Notes under the pieces: model-generated
The model's input: only the letters and a program-made list of their open reading frames with translations
Told to the model about the DNA's origin: nothing
Database searches by the model: none
Made by a program: the position numbers and the translations under genes
Shown here: positions 1 to 5,034 of the stretch, piece after piece
Numbering within the stretch: position 1 is the stretch's first letter
How the letters are laid out: every line of letters starts with the position of its first letter
Origin: Thermus sp. JCM 17653
GTDB taxonomy: Bacteria > Deinococcota > Deinococci > Deinococcales > Thermaceae
Direction of reading: 5' to 3'
DNA: 5,034 nucleotides
NCBI GenBank assembly: GCA_001311585.1
Contig: BBBN01000130.1
Location: forward strand, 1-5,034

Positions 1-483
1 CCCCTCTTCGGGGACGAGGGGAGCGCTACTGGATCGGCCTGAGGGCCTTGAACCGGGCGAGCCGGGCCGAGGACGGCCGGGAGGCCCCCACGGCCCTGCA
101 GGGGCTACCCGCCTTTATGGGAAGGAGAGCCTTTTAGGGCTTCTGGGTTATCTGGAGGAGGACCCCCGTCAGCTCCGCGCCGGGTGGCTGCCCTGGCCAA
201 GGAGGTGGACCGGCTGGCCCGGGAGGGCGACGGGGCCGCCCGCCGGATCCTCGAGGAAGCGGCGGAGGAGCTCTCCCTCTTGGCCCAGGCCCTCTGCCGG
301 AGGCTTGGGACCCACAAGGTGGCCCTCTGGGGCAGCGTCTTCGAGAGTGCCCTGGTGGTGGAGCGTTTCCTGGATGCGGCCTCGAGGCGGGGCCTAGAGG
401 TGGTGGCTTCGCTGGGGGATGTGGCTCTCTACGCGGCCCTTTGGGCCCAGGAGCTGGTAAGCGCAGAAGGAGGTAAGCCATGA
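1..483 (+). CDS. BadF/BadG/BcrA/BcrD-family ATPase, N-acetylglucosamine kinase-like (5' end outside window, three frameshifts)
   Basis: This is the C-terminal half (about 161 residues) of a cytoplasmic ASKHA-fold kinase. Members near this type phosphorylate amino sugars such as N-acetylglucosamine with ATP; the exact substrate cannot be told here. After correcting three single-base losses (near 27, 115 and 179), the protein begins PLFGDEGSAYWIG, the family's hallmark GDEGS-x-YWIG motif, followed by ALNRASRAEDG. A helical stretch follows (SLLGLLGYLEEDPRQL, then VAALAKEVDRLAREGD and ARRILEEAAEELSLLAQAL). Near the end, KVALWGSVFES matches the family's nucleotide-site GG-V-F segment, with W-G-S in place of the usual V-G-G. 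The stop at 481-483 overlaps the next gene's ATG. From 184 on the frame is open, but a GTG start there would give only a 99-residue fragment without the GDEGS motif, so it is not a separate gene. The family call is firm; the sugar specificity is inferred. Confidence 0.83.
26..31 (+). other. Frameshift site 1 (one base missing)
   Basis: The frame beginning at base 1 reads PLFGDEGSA, and the frame of base 21 continues YWIGLRALNRASRAEDG. One extra T here (gcttactgg instead of gctactgg) joins them into the conserved GDEGSAYWIG motif of the BadF family. Confidence 0.8.
113..119 (+). other. Frameshift site 2 (one base missing)
   Basis: The frame carrying RAEDGREAPTALQGLPAF hits a stop at 135-137. 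Adding one T to the TTT run at 114-116 gives AFYGKESLLGLLGYLEED and opens the frame used up to about 178. The exact base is inferred. Confidence 0.7.
174..184 (+). other. Frameshift site 3 (one base missing)
   Basis: YLEEDPRQL (frame of base 122) must join VAALAKEVDRLAREGD (frame of base 184). One extra C in the cgcgccggg stretch gives QLRRRVAALAK. The exact base within about 174-184 is uncertain. Confidence 0.7.
465..474 (+). promoter_or_regulatory. Strong ribosome binding site for the beta-propeller gene
   Basis: AGAAGGAGGT is a near-perfect match to the anti-Shine-Dalgarno end of 16S rRNA and lies 5 bases before the ATG at 480. It sits inside the last codons of the kinase gene and fixes the start of the next gene, whose ATG overlaps the kinase stop as ATGA. 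Confidence 0.85.
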
Positions 484-1391
484 AGAGGACCTTTAGGACG
501 GTTGCGTGGGTTTTGGCGGTTTTGTCCTTGGGCCTTTCCCTCGGGCAGCGGGCCTACGTGGGGAACGCCGGCAACAGCTCCGTGGTCCTCCTGGACCTCG
601 AGGGCCCGCGGGTAGTGGGTTCCTGGAGCGGGTTCCAGCAGCTTGGAGCGTGGCTTACGGGGGAGGCAAGGTCTACGTGGCGGAGTACGTGGGACGGCCC
701 GATGCCCCTCAGCCCGCAGGCCGGGTGGTGGAGCTGAGCCGGGAGGGCAAGGCCCTCCGCATCCTCAAGGGGGCCCACTACCCCATGGGGGTGGCGGTGC
801 GCTCGGGGAAGGTGTACGTGGCCTCCAGCGCCGTGGACTGGTCGGGGCAGGTTCGGGGGAAGCCCGAGCTCCTGGTCTACGGGCCCGAGGGGGAAGAGCC
901 CCTTTCGCGCCAGCCCTTCCCTCAAACCTTCGGCTATCCCCAGACCCTCCTGGCCACCGAGGGGCGGCTTTTCGTGGCGACCACCTGGGGGTATGTGCTC
1001 CTCTTGGACCCCGGTTCCTTGTCCCTTCGCTCCGCCTTCGCCCTTCCCGAGACCCTAAACCCCATCCGGGGGATGGCCCTCGGACCGGATGGCTTCCTCT
1101 ACCTCACGGGGAGCAAGGACGGGGATGGCCGCCTGGTGCGGGTGCCCCTAAGCGCTCTCCTTGACGTGCCCGAGCCCCAGAACTTGGACCGTTTCGCCCA
1201 GGTGTTGGCCAAAGGGCTTCCCGACCCCTGGGGGGTGGACTTGGTCAAGGGCGTTCTCTACCTGGTGACCAGCACCGACCCCAAGGGCACCGGGCCTGGG
1301 GGGCTGTACCGCCTCGAGGCCGAGGGCTGAAGCGCTCCTGGACCTCCCCACCCGCTACACCCTCGGCTTGGCGGTGGAGGAGGAAGAATGA
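480..1391 (+). CDS. Secreted beta-propeller-like (YVTN/NHL-type) protein, two compensating frameshifts
   Basis: This exported protein is about 303 residues long once corrected. Residues 1-22 form a Sec signal peptide: K2 and R3, a hydrophobic stretch AWVLAVLSLGLSL, and likely cleavage after G22. The mature part starts QRAYVGNAGNSSVVLLDLEG, a typical first blade of YVTN-like propellers. Blade-like repeats of roughly 40-50 residues follow: SVAYGGGKVYVAEY, GVAVRSGKVYVASS, TLLATEGRLFVATT, GMALGPDGFLYLTGS and GVDLVKGVLYLVTS. No catalytic motif is visible, so a binding or scaffold role is more likely than catalysis; the ligand is unknown. A missing base near 642 and an extra G near 1325 cancel out. 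The true C-terminus then reads LLDLPTRYTLGLAVEEEE and stops at 1389-1391, overlapping the next ATG. Without the second correction the frame ends at 1330 and leaves a 57-base gap. The fold is fairly sure; the function is not known. Confidence 0.75.
636..646 (+). other. Frameshift site 4 (one base missing)
   Basis: The start frame of the propeller gene reads VVGSWSGFQQ and then degenerates, ending at a stop at 735-737. The frame one base earlier continues WSVAYGGGKVYVAEYVG. One extra C (cagcagccttgg) gives QQPWSVAYGG and joins signal peptide and propeller. Confidence 0.8.
1322..1331 (+). other. Frameshift site 5 (one extra base)
   Basis: The propeller frame reads LYRLEAEG and stops at 1328-1330. 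Dropping one G from GGG at 1324-1326 gives LEAEAEALLDLPTRYTLGLAVEEEE and a stop at 1389-1391 that overlaps the next start as ATGA. This is the only insertion among the eight indels. Confidence 0.72.
1376..1383 (+). promoter_or_regulatory. Ribosome binding site for the GH5 lipoprotein gene
   Basis: GGAGGAGG lies 4 bases before the ATG at 1388, inside the last Glu codons of the propeller gene. It supports this ATG, which is also followed at once by a good lipoprotein signal. Confidence 0.75.
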
Positions 1392-3907
1392 GGCTTCTCG
1401 CCTTCCTCCTGCTCCTGGCCCTGTCTGGGTGCGCCGGTTCCCCGAGCCCCCCTTCTTCGGGTTCCCCGCAGCCCCTCTACGCCGCCCGCCCCGATGGGGT
1501 CTACAAGGACGGGGTGCCCCTCCCCCTCTACGGGGTGAACTGGTTCGGCCTAGAAACCTGCGACCGCGCCCCCCACGGCCTCTGGTCGGGGCGGAGCGTG
1601 GCTGACTTTCTGGCCCAGGTGAAGGGGTGGGGCTTCAACGCCTTGCGCCTGCCCGTGGCCCCCGAGGTTCTTCGCGACCGGGGCGCCCCCGCTTCCTGGG
1701 CCCAAACGGGCGACCGGGCTACCCCACCTCGCCCCTGGCGGGGCTCCGCTACGTTCTGGAGAAGGCCCAGGGCCTGGGGCTTTACGTCCTCCTGGACCTG
1801 CACACCTTCCGGTGCGACCTCATCGGGGGAAGTCTTCCCGGGAAGCCCTTCGACCCTAGCCAGGGGTACACCAAGGACGACTGGCTCGCCGACCTGAGGC
1901 GGCTTGCCCGGCTTTCCTTGGAGTTTCCCAACGTCTTCGGGATAGACCTCTTCAACGAGCCCTACGACCTCACCTGGGCGGAGTGGAAGGCCTTGGCCCA
2001 GGAGGGGGCCAGGGCGGTTTTGGGGGAGAACCCCAAGGTGCTGGTGGCGGTGGAGGGGGTGGGGAACCGTTCCCCCAACGGGGGCTACCCCGCCTTCTGG
2101 GGCGGGAACCTCTCCGAGGCCGCCGATGACCTGGGCCTGGGGGACCGCCTCCTCTACCTGCCCACGTCTACGGCCCTGCGGTGGCGAGCCAGCCTTACTT
2201 TTCGGACCCTGCCTTCCCCGCCAACATGTCCGCCATCTGGGACACCCACTTCGGCCACCTCTCGGGGCGGGGGCTTCCTTGGGGCATCGGGGAGTTCGGC
2301 GGGATCTACGCCGGGCAGGACCAGGTTTGGCAGGACGCCTTCGTGGACTACCTAAAGACCAAGGGGGTGAAGGTTTGGTTCTACGTGGCCTTCAACCCCA
2401 ACTCGGGGGACACGGGGGGGCTTCTCCAGGAGGACTGGCAGACCCCGGTCCACGAAAAGCTCCAGCTCCTTGGGCGGCTTATGTCCCCGGGAAGAGAACT
2501 TGCCTTTGACTTCCTCCCGGCCACCTTCGAGGTGCCGAACCCGGAGCGGGGCTTCGCCGGGGACAGCTACTACCCCGATGAGCCCCGCTTGGACGCCAGC
2601 GCCCTGGTGGCGAGGGCCCAGGCCAAGGGGTTTGAGGTGCGGGTCATCCGCCGCACCTATTACCTCCACGCCTTCGCCGGGCAGGATACCCTACCCTCAA
2701 GCTTTCTCCAACAGCTGGCTCAGGACCTGAAAAGCGCTAAAGTCGCCGGGGTCAAGCTCGTCCTCCGCTTCGCCTATCGCCCCGACGAGAACCGTTCCGG
2801 GGGGCCTGTCTACTGCGACCCCCCCAAGGAGCGCATCCTCGCCCACCTGGCCCAGCTGGGCCCGGTGCTCCGGGACCACCGGGGGGTCATCGCCTACCTG
2901 GAAGCGGGCCTCATCGGCCCTTGGGGCGAGTGGCACTCCGCAAGCCCCGAAGAGGCCCTCATGGACCCCCTACCGGGCTATAGCGAAGGGTACCAACCCC
3001 GTTGCGGTAGCCTGAACTACGACCGCAAGCTCCCTAACCCAGATACCCTGGAGATCGTCCAGGCCCTCCTAAATGAGATCCCGGGGAAGCTGGTGGCCGT
3101 TCGCTACCCCATGGCCAAGGCTAAGCTCCTGGAGCTGGAAGCGGGGGGGCCTAGGGGCACCTACCCCGCCCCTGGCTTTTTCACTCCCCTCGCCCCGGAA
3201 GAGGCTCACGGGTCCACCCTGAAGGCCCGCCTGGGGGCCCACCACGACTGCATCCTCTCCTCTCCCAACGACTACGGCACCTTTTACTACGACCCAGGGC
3301 CAAGGCAGGATTTGGAGAGGGCCTATTGGAAGGAAGACAACCTCTTCACGGTCATGGGGGGGGAGAGCTGCACCTCTACCCCTTACGTGCCTCCTGGGGA
3401 GGACCCGGCCGCCTACGTCTACCGCTACTTCCGGGACTACCGGGTGAGCGTGCTCAACCTGGTCTACCACCCGGACTTCCTCAACTGGCTGGGCCGGACC
3501 CCTTACGGCGGGAGCACCCTCCTGGAGGTCCTCAAGGCCCGGCTGGGCTATCGGCTTCACCTGCGCCGGGCGGAGATCTCCCGCGGCCTCCTTGGGCCCC
3601 ACCAGAGGTTTACCCTAAGCCTCTACATGGCCAACGAGGGTTTCGGCTCCCTCTACAACCCTAAGGCCCTGGCCTTGGTCTTCGTACGGGAGGGGGATGG
3701 AGCCGAGGTGAGGCGGGTCCTCGAGCCCGCCTTCTTTGGCCCGCCCGCCGGGAAAGAGGCCCATTACGACTTCTCCGTCCAGGCCCCGGGGGAGCCGGTA
3801 CCTACGCCTTGTGGCTGGAGCTTTCCGACCCGGAAAACCCCGGGGACCCCCGTTACAACGTCCAGCTGGCCACCCGCACGGAGTACCGCTCTGGGCGAAA
3901 CGCCTGA
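1388..3907 (+). CDS. Lipoprotein GH5 endoglucanase fused to DUF4874-DUF4832, three frameshifts
   Basis: After correcting three missing bases this is one protein of about 840 residues. Residues 1-15 are a lipoprotein signal with lipobox L12-S-G-C15, followed by a Ser/Pro-rich linker. Residues about 30-375 are a GH5 cellulase barrel resembling Acidothermus E1 endoglucanase: GVNWFGLETC (49-58), NALRLP, LDLHTFRCD with H139, LFNEP with acid/base E191, an H-x-Y motif, GEFGG with nucleophile E303, and NPNSGDTGGLL. It should cut beta-1,4-glucans by the retaining mechanism, outside the cytoplasmic membrane. Residues about 381-550 match DUF4874 (NPERGF, LVLRFAYRPDE, GPWGEWH with E515). Residues about 555-840 match DUF4832 (HHDC 619-622, SSPNDYGTFYY, GGESC with E660), ending in a beta-sandwich with NEGFGSLYNPKAL. 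The two E1 tryptophans of FWSWNP are V334 and F336 here. The domain calls are strong; the substrate is inferred. Confidence 0.87.
1683..1716 (+). other. Frameshift site 6 (one base missing)
   Basis: NALRLPVAPEVLRDRGAP (start frame) must join GYPTSPLAGLRYVLEKAQG (frame one base earlier). An extra C in the CCCCC run at 1686-1690 gives RGAPRFLGPNGRPGYPTSP. An extra G in GGG at 1714-1716 would also work (TGDRGYPTSP). The first reads more naturally. Confidence 0.75.
2158..2166 (+). other. Frameshift site 7 (one base missing), at the GH5 H-x-Y motif
   Basis: LGDRLLYLP must join HVYGPAVASQPYFSDPAFPANM. One extra C in CCC at 2161-2163 restores the active-site H-x-Y segment, which lines up with LVYSAHDY and WFSDPTFPNNM of Acidothermus E1 as I recall that sequence. 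Confidence 0.85.
3793..3800 (+). other. Frameshift site 8 (one base missing)
   Basis: DFSVQAPGEP must join GTYALWLELSDPENPGDPRY. One extra G (gagccgggtacc) gives GEPGTYALWLELSD and a natural DUF4832 C-terminus ending EYRSGRNA at the stop 3905-3907. Uncorrected, the frame runs on without a stop into the next gene, which would wrongly suggest a GH5-chaperone fusion. Confidence 0.83.
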
Positions 3908-3917
3908 ACCTTTTCTT

Positions 3918-3923
3918 GGAGGT
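3918..3923 (+). promoter_or_regulatory. Ribosome binding site for the chaperone-like gene
   Basis: GGAGGT lies 6 bases before the ATG at 3930, in the 22-base gap after the GH5 stop. It supports an independent start here. The gap has no room for a promoter or a hairpin terminator, so co-transcription is expected. Confidence 0.88.
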
Positions 3924-3929
3924 GCGTTG

Positions 3930-4670
3930 ATGCGCCGTTGGTTGGCCCTTTGGGGTTTTGTAGGCTTGGCCCTGGCCCAGGGCCTGCTGGTGGAGGACGA
4001 CCTGGTCCAGGCCTTGGAGCTTTCCCCGGGAGGGGAGGCGGCCCTGGCCCTCACCCTGCGGAACGAGGGAGACGAGGCCTTGAGGGTGAGGGTGGAGGTG
4101 GCGGACTACCGGGAAGGGGAGGGTTTCCTGCCCCCAGGCACCCTGCCCAGAAGCCTCGCCGACCACTTGGTCCTGCCCGCCTCCGAGGTGCTGGTACCGG
4201 CCAAGGGCAAGGCTTTCCTCCGCCTCCAGGTGCGGGCTCCCGCCGACCTGGAGGGCACCCGGTACGCCTACCTCCTCCTCACCCCCGAGGCCTTCGCTCC
4301 CCAAGGAGGTGGGGGAGAGGTGGCCGTGGGGGTCCGCCTGATCCAGCGCTACGCGGTTTTGGTCATGGCAAGCCACGGGGGAGAGCCCGCGGTGCGCTTT
4401 CGGGAAAGCCGGGTGGAGGAGGGGAAGCTCCTCCTCCTGGGGGAGAACAAGGGGAACCGCTACTACCGCCCCCTGGTCCGTTACCAGGTGGTGGGCCAGG
4501 GAGGGATCGTGGGGGAAGGGTTCTTGGGCACCTACACCTTCCTCCCGGAAAACCCCAAGTTCCTCTCCGTTCCCCTCCCCCGGCTTTCTCCCGGTGCTTA
4601 CCAGGTCCTGGTCTTTTTGGATGATGGGGTGAAGGCCTATGCGGTTCGCGCTCGTTTGGACCTTCGCTAG
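3930..4670 (+). CDS. Secreted two-domain beta-sandwich protein resembling a pilus periplasmic chaperone
   Basis: This 246-residue protein has an uninterrupted frame. Residues 1-16 are a Sec signal peptide (R2, R3, WLALWGFVGLALA, cleavage before Q17). Domain 1 (about 20-145) has an Ig-like strand pattern: VQALELSPGGEAALALTLRN, then RVRVEVADY, then VPAKGKAFLRLQVRAPADL and TRYAYLLLTPE. This is the layout of the N-terminal domain of PapD-like chaperones, where a Pro-bounded strand is followed by a Y-containing strand. Domain 2 (about 153-246) has LLLLGENKGNRYYRPLVRYQ, GFLGTYTFLPENPKFLSVPL and SPGAYQVLVFLDDG, again like a chaperone C-terminal domain. There is no lipobox, membrane segment or cysteine in the mature part. 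Its gene follows the GH5 gene by 22 bases and overlaps the next gene by 32. It could help fold or assemble a surface protein, or simply be an Ig-fold envelope protein. The fold is likely; the role is not shown. Confidence 0.68.
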   Translation: MRRWLALWGFVGLALAQGLLVEDDLVQALELSPGGEAALALTLRNEGDEALRVRVEVADYREGEGFLPPGTLPRSLADHLVLPASEVLVPAKGKAFLRLQVRAPADLEGTRYAYLLLTPEAFAPQGGGGEVAVGVRLIQRYAVLVMASHGGEPAVRFRESRVEEGKLLLLGENKGNRYYRPLVRYQVVGQGGIVGEGFLGTYTFLPENPKFLSVPLPRLSPGAYQVLVFLDDGVKAYAVRARLDLR

Positions 4671-5034
4671 CCTGGCCCTGGCAGCCCCCCTCACGCCCTT
4701 GGAGGGTGCCCCGGGGGAGGTGGTGACCCTGGTTTTCCGCGGCCAGGGGGAGGTTCGCTTGCCCCAAGGCTTCGTGCCGGTGCTCGCCCCGGAGGCTCTG
4801 GACGGGGTGGTGGTCCTCTCCGTGCGGGTCCCCCAGGTTCCCCCGGGGGTCTACCCCGTGGGCTTTGGCGAGGCCACCTACCCCTTTCGGGTCAAGGGCT
4901 TGGAGCGGGCCTTCCTCCAGCCCCTTTCCTCTCCCGAGATCGCCCCGGGGGAGGTGGGGGAGGTCCAGGTGCGGGTGGTTAACCTGGGGAACCTTCCCCT
5001 GGCCCTTCCCCCGAAGGTGGTGGGGGTGGGGGTG
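4639..5034 (+). CDS. Secreted Ig-like repeat protein, N-terminal part only (runs off window)
   Basis: An open frame of 132 codons continues past the window end. Residues 1-15 are a signal peptide (MRFALVWTFASLALA, cleavage near A15 or A16). The mature part has a first beta-rich segment, PGEVVTLVFRGQGEVRLPQG to VPPGVYPVGFGEATYPFRV (residues about 25-85). A second begins PEIAPGEVGEVQVRVVNLGN (99-118), the 'gevvev..v.vvN.Gn' strand pair typical of Ig-like and NEW3-type domains of surface proteins. The ATG at 4639 is the only reasonable start, because the frame has a stop at 4630-4632 just before it. It overlaps the preceding gene by 32 bases, so translation is probably coupled; the upstream GGGGTGAAGG is only a weak ribosome site. 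I do not recognise the family. An usher or a large surface protein are both possible. Confidence 0.72.
   Translation, partial: MRFALVWTFASLALAAPLTPLEGAPGEVVTLVFRGQGEVRLPQGFVPVLAPEALDGVVVLSVRVPQVPPGVYPVGFGEATYPFRVKGLERAFLQPLSSPEIAPGEVGEVQVRVVNLGNLPLALPPKVVGVGV

Noticed and set aside
134..481. Minus-strand 115-codon frame over the kinase gene
   Set aside because: Its product is almost entirely Pro, Gly and Arg, with no motif. It is a mirror of the BadF-family coding strand.
184..483. Separate small gene starting with GTG at 184
   Set aside because: The sequence is the known C-terminal part of a BadF-family kinase whose GDEGS motif is encoded just upstream in shifted frames; there is no ribosome site before 184.
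643..1164. Plus-strand 173-codon frame inside the propeller gene
   Set aside because: Gly/Arg/Pro-rich translation in a shifted frame, while the overlapping frame carries clear propeller repeats.
1..3800. Programmed frameshifting or transcriptional slippage as the reason for the breaks
   Set aside because: Thermus slippage is known on long A or T runs as in dnaX. Here the sites are short C, G or T runs without stimulatory structures, and eight such events in three genes is implausible.
2481..3907. Independent DUF4874-DUF4832 gene starting at the ATG at 2481
   Set aside because: No good ribosome site precedes it, there is no signal peptide, and the frame is continuous with GH5 through ordinary codons.
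3908..3929. Terminator or promoter between the GH5 and chaperone-like genes
   Set aside because: Only 22 bases, no inverted repeat, and occupied by a ribosome binding site.
2181..4670. A single fusion of GH5, DUF4832 and the chaperone-like protein
   Set aside because: The read-through arises from a missing base near 3796. The shifted stretch 3800-3929 is non-family sequence, while the corrected frame ends at 3907 and a new gene with ribosome site and signal peptide starts at 3930.
3615..4694. Long minus-strand open frame of 359 codons
   Set aside because: It lies opposite the DUF4832 end and the chaperone-like gene, which have clear motifs and a ribosome site. Its protein is a low-complexity Gly/Pro/His/Arg mix, typical of antisense shadows in GC-rich DNA.
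4965..5034. GGTGG/GGGGGTG-rich stretch at the window end as a repeat element
   Set aside because: It reads as ordinary Val/Gly codons of the Ig-like gene and shows no regular period.

Overview
The window looks like part of a Thermus-type chromosome (Deinococcota). It is very GC-rich, with codon third positions almost all G or C, has strong AAGGAGGT-like ribosome sites, and its genes are packed tightly on one strand. This is judged from composition and gene style, not from a species marker.

All five genes lie on the + strand and look like one operon. (1) 1-483: the C-terminal part of a cytoplasmic BadF/BadG/BcrA/BcrD-family sugar kinase of the N-acetylglucosamine kinase type. (2) 480-1391: a secreted beta-propeller-like protein of about 303 residues. 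(3) 1388-3907: a large lipoprotein of about 840 residues, with a GH5 endoglucanase domain fused to DUF4874 and DUF4832 domains. (4) 3930-4670: a secreted two-domain beta-sandwich protein resembling a pilus chaperone. (5) 4639 to the window end: the start of another secreted Ig-like protein. The junctions are ATGA overlaps (1/2 and 2/3), a 22-base gap with a clean ribosome site (3/4) and a 32-base overlap (4/5). No promoter, terminator, RNA gene, mobile element or CRISPR array is visible. The operon's promoter must lie upstream.

The reading frames of the first three genes are broken by eight single-base indels (seven missing bases, one extra base) at about 27, 115, 179, 642, 1325, 1686-1716, 2162 and 3796. 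Correcting each by one base, mostly in a short homopolymer, gives three continuous proteins with intact family motifs and restores the ATGA couplings. I read this as sequencing or assembly error rather than gene decay. The last 1.2 kb shows none.

Functionally this suggests a polysaccharide-related operon: an exported, membrane-anchored beta-glucan-active enzyme, a cytoplasmic sugar kinase that could phosphorylate an imported product, and accessory envelope proteins of unknown role. The GH5-DUF4874-DUF4832 fusion and its coupling to chaperone-like and Ig-like exported proteins are the most unusual points.
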